A stretch of DNA of 64,000 nt from Branchiostoma floridae (taxonomy: Eukaryota > Chordata > Leptocardii > Amphioxiformes > Branchiostomatidae), in assembly GCF_000003815.2 (NCBI RefSeq), contig NC_049994.1:4138132-4202131 (forward strand), in the 5' to 3' direction. Under the pieces are notes generated by a model. The model worked only from the letters and a program-made list of their open reading frames with translations. It searched no databases and was not told the DNA's origin. A program made the translations under genes and the position numbers. Shown here piece by piece: positions 46,743 through 57,759 of this stretch (its first letter is position 1; each line of letters begins with the position of its first letter).

Positions 46743-47731
46743 ATGTCTGTATGTTTGTTTGTCTGTCTGTTTGTTTGTCGATCTGTCTCGTGTTCTATAC
46801 AATCCATGGTCATGATATTTGGGTAATAGATAGCTCTTTTGAGTGGAAAGAAGTAACATAGGTTTGGGCATCCTAGCAGCTTGTTCTGGAACTGCATGGG
46901 CATTTTTAACATTTTTAAACATGTTTGATATCCACAGGCTAGCCTCTATATCTATACATAGCTTCCCATAAATGAATAAACAAAGATCGAGAATTATACA
47001 TGTAACTAACAGCAAACCTTTTCAGCTTCTGTAAGAAGCACAAACTGATCCCCCAATAGAAATATTCACCACTCACTAAGAATATTTGCATTGCCAGCGG
47101 ACTTTCCATCATTCCGTAATTAAATGAATGCCATAACAATAAATGGGTCTTTTGTGGGAAGTAAGCTGTTAGTGGTATGCAGACACGGAGGCTCATCTTG
47201 GGGTTTGTGAATATTTTGACGTAATTACTATTGTTGATTCGTGCCATTTTTATACTAATGCTTATGGCCAGCTGCGTGTTTCTTAAGAATGATTTGGCTT
47301 CGTGGTTGCTTGTAAAGCTTCAGTGCTTTCTTGGCGTGAAATTGAAGAACGGATTTTGATTCATTCTTATTTCAGACCACCAATTATGACAATTATTAAC
47401 CTATTAGAGATTGACTTTAGGACAAAAATGAAAAACACGTGAAAGTTTCCATAGTGTACTTATATCAATCTGAGCCCATGGGTTTCTGGAAAAAAAAAAT
47501 AGAAATTATCCAAACGAGTTAGTTAGCCAAAGGCTGTACTCAAGGCCGCGCAGTAAAATACCACCCTCCCCATTTTGGTCAATTTCTCCAAGTACAGTCC
47601 ACCAAGATGTCTGTAGAGACTATATTGTTACCACAAATGTCGAAAAGTAAGACTTACTACACGAAGGTGGCTACATATGTCCCGAGATGAGAGTTGTAGT
47701 TGTACTTCAGACAATACGCCGCTGCAACCAA
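40699..47731 (-). CDS. VOPP1: VOPP1/WBP1-like single-pass membrane protein (exons 2-5)
   Basis: Minus-strand exons: 47731-47658, 43526-43434, 42725-42598 and 40916-40699 (TGA). All junctions are GT-AG and phases fit (0, 2, 2, 1). They encode 170 aa beginning LVAAAYC; a probable start exon at 61 kb adds 15. Numbered on the 185-aa model, the short ectodomain has C22, C41, C45-C46 and C52-C53 (CCGEERACC). NVWYFW leads straight into one hydrophobic helix (about 71-90), followed by a basic Arg-rich stop-transfer segment. The cytoplasmic tail carries two PPxY motifs (PPPY 147-150, PPSY 156-159) in a Pro-rich stretch ending SYDEV, then an acidic C-terminus. Paired Cys next to a WYFW membrane entry with a PPxY tail is typical of VOPP1/WBP1/WBP1L, endolysosomal proteins that bind WW-domain partners such as WWOX or YAP. 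A Shisa-like relative is the main alternative. Confidence 0.78.
41086..41250. repeat. GTTGT/GTGTT minisatellite, array 1
   Basis: Degenerate pentamer-based array (GTGTTGTGTTGC and variants), inside intron 4 of the VOPP1-like gene. Open frames across it are artefacts. Confidence 0.9.
41362..41438 (+). tRNA. tRNA-like sequence, probably pseudogene or SINE head
   Basis: It has an A box (TGGCCGAGCGGT at 41372) and a B box (GGTTCGAACCC at 41421) with tRNA-like spacing of 49. An anticodon-like stem is formed by ACGG and CCGT. The acceptor stem (GCCAGCG against the CACTTGCTA side) does not pair well, so a functional tRNA is unlikely. Confidence 0.4.
41615..41815. repeat. GTTGT/GTGTT minisatellite, array 2
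   Basis: Same degenerate repeat type as 41086-41250, in the same intron about 370 bp away, with the tRNA-like sequence between them. Confidence 0.85.
42069..42583. mobile_element. 515-bp TTAA-flanked MITE beside a 5' splice site
   Basis: Ends AGGGGCATTCCACTC and GAGTGGAATGCCCCT, flanked by TTAA at 42065-42068 and 42584-42587. It is in inverted orientation relative to the copy at 6933. It lies in the VOPP1-like intron, starting 10 bp past the donor of exon 42725-42598. Confidence 0.9.
43306..43349. repeat. Two-copy tandem repeat of 22-23 bp
   Basis: CCGTCTTTCATAAAAGTTGA occurs twice in succession, within the intron between exons 43526-43434 and 42725-42598. Confidence 0.9.
44277..44500 (-). 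mobile_element. tRNA-derived SINE, near full length
   Basis: On the minus strand it starts GATGTCCCTGTAGCTCAACT (A box TAGCTCAACTGG), then GGTTCAAATTAGTTGG, GGCTCAATCCTGGA (B-box-like) and GGTTGGGGCTGCATTTG, and ends AGCAACCCCTCCTTGTAAAA. It is the best copy of the family in the window. Confidence 0.85.
45328..45560 (+). mobile_element. tRNA-derived SINE with a foreign MITE end inside
   Basis: Head GATGTCCCTGTAGCTCAACT and tail AGCAACCCCTTCCTGTAAAG match 44277-44500. Between them about 45 bp (ACCGGACCTGGACCGG to GTACCGGTACCCAGCCCTA) is the right end of the 39644-type MITE and replaces part of the body. Confidence 0.8.
45808..46019. mobile_element. Palindromic MITE (CACCTTTATCC family), copy 1
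   Basis: TACGCTATTTCACCTTTATC at left is mirrored by GATTAAAGTGAACTAGCGTTA at right, with GGGTAACCTATATCCGTTG and CAACGGATATAGGTTACCCC inside. The arms pair over about 50 bp. Confidence 0.85.
46600..46925 (+). repeat. GTCT-linked dispersed element with (GTCT)n expansion
   Basis: TACCAAGAAGGTTATG is followed by a long (GTCT)n array at 46627-46790 and then by a body with ATCCATGGTCATGATATTTG, TAGATAGCTCTTTTGAGTGG and CCTAGCAGCTTGTTCTGG. Long open frames here come from the microsatellite. Confidence 0.85.
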
Positions 47732-47734
47732 CTG

Positions 47735-49238
47735 AAAAAACAAGAAGACAAAGATCTTATCAAATGAAATATTTTAGTTTTCATTTATTTCTCTTTCTAT
47801 CCATCATTAGGAATCTCTCGCTAATTCTGTCTAATGTATTTTCCCATCGGCATCCATGGGCAACAGACATCAATGTACGATGTAGCTAGAAATTGAAGAC
47901 GGGAAATGAGATAACCTATGCTTGGAATTCTGGGACCTATGACCTAACTTCCTGTAAGGTTTCTTGACGTGCCTAGCATTCAATCAAGGTCATGTTGATT
48001 TGATCAGATAAGTGACATCATGTGGAAACCCGTAAACTGATGCGAGCATGTGAATAAAAAAGGTTTAGCAAAAAAAGTTGCCTTCATTGTGAAATCTAGG
48101 TGGCCAGGAAGGTTGGACAAATGCCTGATAAACAGAGTATGGTATAAGCTGGAAATTTGAATAGATTCTTAATTCTTATGTTCTTTCATATCTTGTTCTT
48201 TGACCTTGGAATTGGCATTTCATGACATGGTATACATTTTCCGATGTATCTTTTGTTTTTGCAATCTACGACATATATTTGCGCAATTTTCGGCTACTTT
48301 GTACGATTTAGAGTACATTATGGTTTAGAACTAGGGGTGGGGGGGCTTAAAATTTATGCGCGTGTGGATGCCACCCATATAATCAAATCAACATGGCCTA
48401 ACTACGGATACACAGTCAAGCAAACATTGAGCCGCGCAACGAAAACAAAATATTTGCACACTGAGATGTTCAAATGTCGTATCTCATAAAGATTTGATAA
48501 TGTCATATTTCATGTTAACCAGCATGCTGTGTAACGTGTTGCCTTAACTCAGCATGGTACAGGGATCGAGTTAATCAAATCCTCGTAAAATTGCTGGCAT
48601 GCTGAGTAAATATTGCGACTTCTGGGTGAGTTTATACAACGAGACAGCGGGATATCATATAACACATGGAAAGTTCACCTGAAATGCACGCTATAGGGTT
48701 CCCTAAATATTGTAACCCACAAACACGTTGGAACGGAATATGGTTGCTTCATCTATTTAAGTAGAAAAGTGCCCACAAAAATTGCCTTTGATGATAATAT
48801 ATATGTTAATTGCAAATTCATGCCCGAGGGCTAATTGCAGTTACAAATAACACGCATGATAAGGAAAGTACAATAAAGGTGCTAAGAACTACATTCTATG
48901 ACTATGTTGTGCTACTTTAGTGTACACTATACTAGTTTTGTTGGGTTTGACTTCTTCTTTTGGGGCAGCGGAAGACGAATTTAGCCACTTCTTCTATGAT
49001 TTGTGGGTTCTTTGATTTTAATAATAGGATTGATTTCTCACTGTCAGGGATAGTTAGAAGGTGAGCGTGTATTTTGGATACAATCATAAATAGTTGGTTT
49101 CTTATATAATCATAAAAAGAGAGCAATTAGAGATAAAATGAAGTTCTACAACCCTCACTCGGGCTGATGTTGCTTAGGTTGCCTTTAACACACTGTTGAA
49201 GCAACTGTGACAAATGGATAGCCGTTTCTTCATGTTTA
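47735..49238. other. Presumed intron 1 of the VOPP1-like gene; nothing recognised
   Basis: No exon-like sequence or clear repeat seen in this stretch. Confidence 0.4.
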
Positions 49239-49816
49239 CGAGGGGCGTGCAATAAGCAATAACTCTGATCCACTTTCAGTTGTCTGATCCAGATGGAATT
49301 TTGCATGTGTAAGGATTCATATCTCTATAGTTTATGTTGCAAAAAACAGCTCTAAACTAATTGTAGTTTCTGATTTACTGGTGTTTGAACTGAGTTAGGT
49401 GTGAAATAGACCAGGTGTGAAATGGAGCCAGTTGAGTGTCGCGCAGTGGTCCGGTTTTTGTATTTGAAAGGACGCACACCAAAGGAGACTTTTGATGAAA
49501 TGAAAGAAACTTATGGTGATGATGCCCCATCATATGACCTTGTAAAACGCTGGAATCCTGAATTCAAACATGGCCTGAAGTCTGTGGAAACAGCTCCCAG
49601 ACCTGGTCGTTCCTCTTCTGCCATTGATGAGGCATCTGTTGGAGGACCAACCTGGTGTGTCCTACAAAAACGGTGTCCAGAGCTGCATCAAACGAAGGGA
49701 GAAATGCATAACTCTGGGTGGTTTCTATGAAGAGAAAGACTAATAACTGTGCCAAGTTTCATTAATCTCCTGCTATGGGAAATGAGTCAGAGTTATTACT
49801 TATTGAACGCCCCTCG
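49239..49816 (+). mobile_element. Internally deleted mariner transposon
   Basis: The 28-29-bp terminal repeats (CGAGGGGCGTGCAATAAG and its near complement) are flanked by TA. Inside, an ATG at 49422 opens about 70 residues of a mariner HTH domain (YLKGRTPKETFDEM, VETAPRPGRSSSAIDEA). The sequence then jumps, in another frame, to a transposase C-terminus (KCITLGGFYEEKD, then stop). The whole catalytic DD(34)D core is missing, so it cannot transpose alone. Full-length relatives are about 1.3 kb with 340-350 aa. Confidence 0.93.
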
Positions 49817-50119
49817 TATGTTGCACGGCATATTCCTGTGTAGACAACTTCCTAGTGTAAATTTAGATACATCGTGATAACAAAGTGGGTGTGAACAGGA
49901 GGTTTTAGTAAGACAAACTCAGTGAACAGCACAAAAATCAATAAAAGTACTTCTTTAGGCCACCGCAAGTAAATTTTGTGGATGTCATACTCTACATTAA
50001 GAGATTCTAACTCCAATGTCAGAAGTTGAAAGAAAAACTAGACGGAAAAATCAAGATGGCTAAATCTTTAAATAGAGACCACCAACTCAGCAGGCAAGTC
50101 TTTTATTCCCATATTTACC

Positions 50120-50470
50120 TCAATAGAAATGGGGGTTTTGTTTGGGATATGTCTGTCTGTGCGTTTGTGTTTCCTGATTTTGGTAGTCAGCATTACTCAA
50201 GGACCTCTTGATGGATTACGATGATATTTGGTATGCGGGTAGGTGTTGGGAAGACAAAGGTCAATGTCGATTTTGGGCCCCCTGGTATGTGACCTTTTTA
50301 CTGCAGCAGAAGTTCAATCTTTTGACCTGGGCAGACTGTGGCCTTGATTTTTTGGTACCAGATAGATTGTGATGTAAGGAAGTATGTTTGGTAGTAAGTT
50401 TGGGCCCCCTAGCAGCTTGCTCTGGAACTGTGGGCGCATTTTTAAAAAGTGCACAAAGTGTAAGTGTGGT
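50120..50470 (+). repeat. GTCT-linked dispersed element, copy with a minimal array
   Basis: ATGTCTGTCTGTGCGTTTG, then TAGTCAGCATTACTCAAGG, CTCTTGATGGATTACGATG, TTTTGGGCCCCCTGG, ACTGCAGCAGAAGTTC and CCCCCTAGCAGCTTGCTC. It shows the ancestral order of the family before GTCT expansion. Confidence 0.8.
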
Positions 50471-51840
50471 GACCTAGGTTTAGCTGGCAATTGCACTCAA
50501 GGCCACGAGTACCACACTAGTGTCACATAGGCAACTTCCGAGCTAGTTTCACTTCTAAATTCACACCAACACACATGTCTAAATTTATAGCAGCACCCAT
50601 AAGCTTCCACACAAGCGTCACTTCTTCAAGTACTCTACTCTTCTTCAAGTGTGCTTTACCTCACGGCATATTTTACCATTTACGGTTTTTCCACTTTATA
50701 TTGATTATCTCTGGTGGGAACAGAGTTTCTTGTTGCTGTATTTTCCACAAAATCAGACCGAAATCAATGCGCGTGCTGATGGCATCCATAACATGTACTT
50801 GCTGTGGCCTTATAGACGTGTAAATCTCGGAATAACGGCGCCAGCCTTTGTCTAAATCCACGGTTATGGCACACCCTGACTTCACTCGGTGTGTTACACT
50901 TCTCCGGGGTTTCTGAGATAAAGAGCAGATAAGTCAAGACTCTAAGTGTGTGTGTAGGAGGTTTGAAACTTTGAAGGCTGGCGACGATTCGGAAGACTTT
51001 GATAGTAATAGATACCATAAAGAATTGAAATACTCTCATGTCTCGTATCCCTTAGTCTATTAAGTAGTTGACCGTCGAGGCACCACAGAAGATCTGACAA
51101 CATGTTTTCCACCGGACGAAACCCTTCTCTGTTTTCTGTTTTTCTTAGCCTATTATGTACATATGTGTAATTTAGATTTGTTTGTTGTATCTTTGTGGGT
51201 CAGCCGTCATCAGCTTGAATAGACTGCCTAGGCTGGCCCAGTGTAATGACTTGTTGTCATTTTCAATAAATAAATAGTGTTTCACTTAGTGTCATGCCTG
51301 TGCATTTTCTGGTATCATCCATCTTTTCCGTTGCCTATCTCTCTTTTAAATAATTTTTCCTCCCTGAACAGTTCCTTGAAATAGATCATTCCACGAACAG
51401 TGATAGCTTTAACAGGTTGAAATGCACTGACGGCTATGAATCGATAGAGTTTGCAATCAGTCCACATATATCTGTCTAACTACACTGCATCTCGTTCTGT
51501 AAGACACTTATTTAGATATCACTACAAGAAACCGTATTAATTTTGTAAGGGTGGTTGCAAGCTGCTTTGACGGGTTGGGAATCATGAAACTAGAAAGAGA
51601 TCCCTTAAGATTTATATTTTTATCCAGCCGTACTTGCGTCTAACACATTGTCTCCAAATGCATGGATACATTCTTTATAGTGTAGTTTAATACCGACGAC
51701 ATTCAATTGTCTCTTAATGCCAGTACATGCTCCAATTAGTAAAGTAAATGAAGGATGCATGCTCTCTCTTGGTAGATGATCTTATACGTATAACTTCCTG
51801 CGGGGTTCGTCAAAAGTACCGATATCATTGTGGGTAGGCC
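50471..51840. other. No gene recognised
   Basis: Presumed intronic sequence; no repeat or exon identified. Confidence 0.35.
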
Positions 51841-51848
51841 TGTTTAAG

Positions 51849-52306
51849 CCCCCTTTACAAATGAAGAATTTAGCTCGGCCTAGTTGTTGGCGAGCTCCAA
51901 ATGGACATTTTCGGCCGGAGTATGACCGGCGTTTTGGCGATTATTCGGGCCTCGACCGATTTTTATCACAACATTATTGTTGATATTATTGTTTTCAGTG
52001 CGCCCGTCCACTCCACTCATGTCCTACATATATTTCGCAACTCAGAAATTAAATTTTACACAAATATTGGCCTTTTACAAGGTTAGTCAGTTCTGACTTC
52101 GTCCATGTTCAAGACATAGTACAATCTCATTAACAAATTATAATCAGTTGTGTTGGACGGACGTCGGACGGGCTACGTCCATTTGTAAAGGGGGCAGATT
52201 TTAAGCGAAAAGTATAGCCGATACTCGGGCGATGTTGAAATTCGGCGAGCTCTGACCGAGCTACAAATTCGGCCGGCGTCCGCATGAATTGTAAAGCCGG
52301 CTTTAG
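51849..52306. mobile_element. Possible MITE with TTTACA-type inverted ends
   Basis: Left GCCTGTTTAAGCCCCCTTTACA and right TGTAAAGCCGGCTTTAGG are roughly inverted. GGCGAGCTC and TTCGGCCGG occur near both ends, and ATGGACATTTTC, ACGTCCATTTGTAAAGG suggest a second nested inverted pair. Borders are uncertain. Confidence 0.5.
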
Positions 52307-52813
52307 GACACGAAACCGGGACGTCGCCTGGCCACTCTAAGGATTGGTAATTTATCCCATTTCTTTTGAGTCCAGAAAAAAATGGCATGGAGAACTATGC
52401 GTAATACAGCCACGTAATTGCCGTGCATTTATTTGCCTACTGTACAATCATACTCGAATATTTCAGGGGTGGTGCGTAAAAGGATCGTCGAATGTTGGGT
52501 TGCCTTTATTTGATTAACGATAACGAAATTAAAAGAAACATGCCTGCTTTTATTCAATTTGGGGACTGTAAACAAAAAGTAGATATTACAAATTTACATT
52601 TTATGAAATGTCGCCGTTTGCGATTAATCTTGGTAATCTTTGTTGATCACATTTGGAACATAATATATTCCCCAGTGTATACAGCTATATCCTATAATCA
52701 GAAATATGTATTCATAATATGACTTTATTCTTTTCGTTCGATCCGACCCTTCCACTATGGTGCAAGAGAAGCAAGTCTCATTGTTGAGGGGTATATTTCT
52801 ACAGGGAATTGTT

Positions 52814-53238
52814 TAGTGGTGCGTACCTAAACTCATATTCAGGTTCAGGTCCGGATTCAGGTCCAGCAGTTCAGATTCAGGTCCGGACTTCAACCCATCA
52901 TTGCATATTATGTGCGCTAGAAAGTTTTCTTTTTTGAGGGGGAGGGGGGGTGTATATAGAATTGCATGTTAGCATGAATTGAAATACAATGTAAAAAATG
53001 CATGCAAATTGTATACAGCTAGTGTAAACCCGAAATGTTTTTGTCTTTTTCCAGTCAAATTTTACTGTCTAAGGAAGATTTTAGATGCTTTAGAACAAAA
53101 AAGGAATATAATTGACAGATAGCTTTTTGCAAGTCCGGACTTGGCTCCGGACATTTAATTTTTTTTTTTTTTTTTTTTACTTGGACCTTAACATTTTTAG
53201 GTCCAATTACAAGTCCGGGCTTTAGGTACGCACCACTA
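52814..53238. mobile_element. MITE with perfect 18-bp inverted ends (TAGTGGTGCGTACCTAAA)
   Basis: Exact terminal repeats TAGTGGTGCGTACCTAAA and TTTAGGTACGCACCACTA enclose 425 bp with CAGGTTCAGGTCCGG repeats at left, a poly-T run at about 53158-53179 and AGGTCCAATTACAAGTCCGG at right. It is similar in internal make-up to 39644-40095. Confidence 0.88.
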
Positions 53239-54400
53239 GATATGTTGCTAGCCCTTTCCCTTTAACCCTATTCAGACCGGGGGGGGGGGGCTTTTGAGGC
53301 CCGCGCTAACTTCGATGCCCTATAACGCCAGAACGGCTTACGCTAGAGCCACCAAATTTGGTGAGTTTTCCTAAAATATTGTTGGCAACAATTTTACGAA
53401 GTTTGACAAATTTTCCATTTTTCTTGTTGCCATGGCAACCGTTTGTTGACAGCCAGTTTTGCCAAAAATCACTATTTTTGGTTCTAACTATGTATTTTTC
53501 ACATTTATTTGCTATATTACTGCGATTTTGTTACATAAATAAAATCTTATATTATTCAGCATATCTTTCATAATTATATATGCATAAATTATGCTAATTT
53601 GATGACGTCATCAGCCCAAAATCCAAGATGGCGGACCGAATGGCCAGATCAATAATAACAAGCTAATTATCCCTTAAAATTTGTAACTACCTGGTATTTT
53701 TTCATCAAAAACCATCTAAATGAATGAATTTAGTCTATTTCCATTGCCCTTTGTGATTATTTGTTGCAAAAAAAGTATTTTTAAAAATTCAAGGTGGTGG
53801 ATATAATATGGCGGAGCCCAACTCGTATCTTAGATGTGCATGACGTCATTTTATGACGTCATATTGACGTCATTGATGTTGCTATTGGCAACACAAGTCG
53901 TAATAAACATTATTATACTGTTATCTGCACTTGTTGTTACATTTTTGAACGAATAACTTGAAGTTTTCTGAGAATACCCATTTTTCATGGGTTTGGCCAA
54001 TGTAATCAAATTGATGACGTCATAATTACGTCATCTTACGTCAACGTAACGTCAAACGTTACATAAATGTCAGATATTATGTCGAAATTATTTCCTGAAA
54101 ATTTGGTGGCCTTACGGCACGTCGTTTTAGAGTTATATGACTTAGAAGTGGAGGGCCTCAAAAGCCCCCCCCCGGTCCAGGGATGACCAAAAAAGCCCGG
54201 TCTGAATAGGGTTAACATGTTTGAGGCACTCCATTGAACAGGGGACCTCCATTTTACAACCCTTCCGAAAGACTGGTGCAACCCCAACCGAGTTGCCCTA
54301 CCCAGGATTGAACCAGGGTCTCCCAGTAACCAATGAACTACGACCAGAAGCCCAACTGTGACGCTGTTACCAGTTGAGCTACAGAGACATCCCCAATATG
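53239..54400 (-). mobile_element. tRNA-derived SINE split by a piggyBac-like element
   Basis: The SINE tail (TGTTGCTAGCCCTTTCCCTTT) lies at 53242-53263 and the rest (AACATGTTTGAGGCACTCC to AGTTGAGCTACAGAGACATC) at 54214-54395. It is one copy on the minus strand, interrupted by the 946-bp insert. Confidence 0.85.
53266..54211. mobile_element. 946-bp piggyBac-like non-autonomous element
   Basis: Ends CCCTATTCAGACCGGG and its exact complement are flanked by TTAA (53262-53265, 54212-54215). GGGGGGCTTTTGAGGCC is repeated inverted inside both ends. The interior is AT-rich, contains TGACGTCAT-type words several times and AAGATGGCGG, and has no transposase frame. Confidence 0.9.
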
Positions 54401-54597
54401 ACTTAAGACGATAAAATATCTCTTGAGAGGATGTTGGGTTATACTTAGCTACACATCCAGCACTCCATAGATACACTTTAGGTGGATTTTACAAATCAAT
54501 ATATCTTTGAAAATGTGTAACATCGTTTTCTATAGACCTTCTGTCAAACATATTTAACACGAGACTTCCTGGCTTATTTTAACATTACATTTAACTG

Positions 54598-54705
54598 TGA
54601 GGTAACCTTTATCCGTTGTTTCTCAATCGACTTGTCATCTTGAAATCCCTGTTTTAAAAACAACGGATATAGATTACCCCACAGATAAAGGTGAACTAGC
54701 GTTAT
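54598..54705. mobile_element. Palindromic MITE (CACCTTTATCC family), copy 2, short
   Basis: GGTAACCTTTATCCGTTG at left and CAACGGATATAGATTACCCC, then GGTGAACTAGCGTTATA at right. The centre and left end are deleted relative to other copies. Confidence 0.8.
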
Positions 54706-54999
54706 AGATAGCTCTTCATGCCTTTGGGAATAGATCTCAGTAACGCTACCATTTCAGACGACTAGGCTACCTATAACGCCTTTAGGTGTCAAATAGCGTG
54801 CTGTTGAAAAATCACTTGCCGATATATCTAACCCTTTGGTGCTTTTGGAACGGCTGTTTTCCCGGATAGTGCATACAAGAAAAAAAAATTGTGCAAATTT
54901 GTCTACAAACACTGAATTTGGCAGACATGTTGGACCAGTAGTAACGGGGCCTGAAAACGTTTTATAACACACATATTCTGGCAGCTTTTACCTCCATTA

Positions 55000-55049
55000 A
55001 AACGGAGGTATTGTCTTTGGTGGGCCTGTCTGTCTGTTTGTCTGTCTGT

Positions 55050-55098
<49 letters not shown>

Positions 55099-55400
55099 TG
55101 TCTGTCTGTCTATCTGTCTGTCTGTGTGTCTGTCTGTCTGTGTGTTTGTGGTCAGCATAACTTATGAACCTCTCGATGGATGTCGGTGACATTTGGCATG
55201 TGGTTGAGAAGAATGAAGGTCAACACTATAGCCTCCTGGCGACTTTCCTTGCTACTGCAGCAAAACTTTCAGCTATGATATTCTGAACAAGGTTTTGTTG
55301 CGATTTGGGGCTGGTAAATAGCTGTGGTAGTCTGAAAGAAGTGGCATAAGTTTTGCCCCTAGCGACTAATTCTGGGACTGCAGGGGTGTTTTTGGTAATG
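55000..55400 (+). repeat. GTCT-linked dispersed element with a CTGC/CTGT array
   Basis: TTTACCTCCATTAAAACGGAGG (a small hairpin) and GTCTTTGGTGGGCC precede an array at 55028-55143, which changes from CTGT to CTGC and back. The body follows (GGTCAGCATAACTTATGAAC, CTCTCGATGGATGTCGG, TACTGCAGCAAAACTTTC). Confidence 0.85.
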
Positions 55401-55828
55401 TCTTTAGCTTCGGTTTTGTATCAATTTTGCAAAGACTCATGTGTCCCGACAACACTCAATGGAGCATAAATGATGTGCATTGTATATGATAGTGGCCCCG
55501 AGTTCAGTCTCAGACAATGCCTTTATGGATGATTACATAATTATGATTGCTTTGTTATTGTTGCTATACATTGTACCGTGTACAACTGGCGAGCAAAAAA
55601 TGTATTCATGTAATACCACCTTCACCTGGTCCACCACTTGTCGCACGATCGCAAACTGAAGGCATCTTAGGACAGTCGTGCTTCTGTCGTACGACATGAA
55701 ACTGTCTTGCGTAAACGCTATATTTGTCATAAGACATCGCACGAATTGTCATAGAATTTTTAAGCAGGCTGTAAAAGAACCAACCACCGACAACGATCTA
55801 GACAAAGGTTATGCACATCCGTTAAAGG

Positions 55829-55875
55829 TCGCAGTGAGAGCGCAGTGAGAGCGCAGTGAGAGCGCAGTGAGAGCG
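55829..55875. repeat. 11-bp tandem repeat, four copies
   Basis: GCAGTGAGAGC is repeated four times exactly and followed by GCATCGCGATCACC. Confidence 0.95.
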
Positions 55876-56498
55876 CATCGCGATCACCGTCTAGTGGAAA
55901 GGCCTTAAGAATAAAGCCTCTCAAATGTTGAACACCTACATTTCATGAATATTACATGAAGCGCTGATGATTTTACAACATAACTAGAGCATTTTGTCCC
56001 TTGGCCCTATTATCATATAGCCTTGTTGTATTGTCAGTGCTTCTTCACAAAGGAAGTACCTACGATAGGGTATCCCGTATTTTTGTGGCACAAACTCAAA
56101 AAGGAGGATTATGAAAATGCGTTTGCGTCAAGGGGAAAATCAGCTTAACAGTCCTTTAGCCCTTTTTTCCGTGCGCCATATGTCTTTGTAATCGCGTTGT
56201 TACCGACAATAATCCTGTATGGTGGCTTCAATAAGACCTTTATGAAAATTTAATATCTCATGGGTTGTTGCTCTTGTAATTACTTAGCTTTGCGGTTTGG
56301 TCACGGCACTGTAGAAGGCTTAACAGTTATATGATATTGGAGGGGATCATGAATAAATAATCTGTTTTTTTGTTCGCATGTCTGGTCTCAGATGTGGCCG
56401 CTTAAAACAGGTCAAAGAATCTGAACTGCATTTATAGCCTAACCATAGTATTAGAATGGCAGTATATCTACTTTGGGCAATATTCTACTCGTAATTTG

Positions 56499-56708
56499 AC
56501 GGTAGTTCACCTTTATCCGCGGGGTAACCTATATCCGTTGTTGTAAAAATAATTTATCGGGGGACATCAAGTCGACGTACACATTTTCGTACATAACTGC
56601 TTCATTTTCAACATATTGAAATTTGAAACCGCTTGATATTCGTAGATAACTTGTTTATAAATACGACGAATATAGGTTAACTCGCGGATTAAGGAGCACC
56701 AGCGTTAC
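56499..56708. mobile_element. Palindromic MITE (CACCTTTATCC family), copy 3
   Basis: GGTAGTTCACCTTTATCCGC at left, ACCTATATCCGTTG, then GACGAATATAGGTTAACTCG and GGAGCACCAGCGTTACAA at right. Confidence 0.8.
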
Positions 56709-57186
56709 AAGGGACCGTCCAGTAAGGATAAAGAGCCAATGGAAAAGATGTGAGGATGATATCAGAGAAAGGACAGGCATGGCACCAAGTAGGACGCTTT
56801 GAAGAACAGAAAACTGATGAGTGAGGAGAAAACTGGTTGCCAGATCTTCTGTGGTACCCCAACGGTCGAATAGTTAGACTAAGATCTAAAAAATTAGATT
56901 TATTGAATTTACAGACAATGTAATATATGGCAAACCCAGGCAGCTCAGCTGATATTGTGTGCCAACACATACGTACATTTACACTACTCATTGAATACAC
57001 ATGATTAACTCGACTGGCTAACGTATACTTCTAGAGAAACAACAAGATTAAACCTAAAGACAAACCTTCTTGAGTAGAACATAAGTTAAACTTTTTATAT
57101 AGCTTTATAACTCGGTGGTCCAAGATCTGAACTAAAGTGTATATTGGTCTGAGTGGTACCGTTTTGTAGAGGAAATATAAATACTT

Positions 57187-57215
57187 GTTTGTTTGTTTGT
57201 TTGTTTGTTTGTTTG
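57187..57215. repeat. (TTTG)n microsatellite
   Basis: About seven GTTT units. Confidence 0.9.
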
Positions 57216-57534
57216 GATTAAGGGATAAATGGTTAGACCATTATAATTTCCTACTGGGGTACATATGCAAATAGCTCTGTTTTATCCATGCATACAATCT
57301 TGTCTTTTACAGATTGCTTTGTGATAAGTAGTATCAGATGAAGCGCGCTCTAAAAGGAGGGCAATCTTTATCAGATGCACCACATCACATCACTGCAAAA
57401 AGAAATCATATCTTTACGCGTTCGTAAAGGTTGAATCTTTTCCACTCAGGTGAAGAAACGACACCTTTACGCGTACTTTAGGGAGTGTATATAAAGACCT
57501 CCAGTGATGTATTTTCTTTCAAAAATCTTTGTCG

Positions 57535-57715
57535 TGTGTGGCGTATAACTGGTAGAGTGTTCGGCTCGGAACATAGAGGTCCCAAGTTGGATACCCGCCG
57601 TGACCCCGACGTTGTGCCCTTGGGATAATGCGCTTTACACGATCTTCCTTACTTCGCTCAGGTGTAAAATGGGTACCTGACTTCGGTCGGGGAGGTAAAA
57701 GAAAAGACTACCTTT
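57535..57715 (+). mobile_element. tRNA-derived SINE, second family
   Basis: The tRNA-like head GTGGCGTATAACTGGTAGAG (A box) and CCAAGTTGGATACCCGCC (B box) are followed by GTTGTGCCCTTGGGATAATG, GCTTTACACGATCTTCC and a CTCAGGTGTAAAATGGGTAC tail. The same family occurs on the minus strand at 27745-27890. Confidence 0.85.
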
Positions 57716-57759
57716 ACCTTCTGTCCCTACTGTGTATGCGGCACTGTTGATATAAGTTA

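Noticed and set aside
46565-46912. Long frames rich in Cys-Leu-Ser-Val or Thr-Asp-Arg-Gln
   Set aside because: Direct translation of the (GTCT)n microsatellite.
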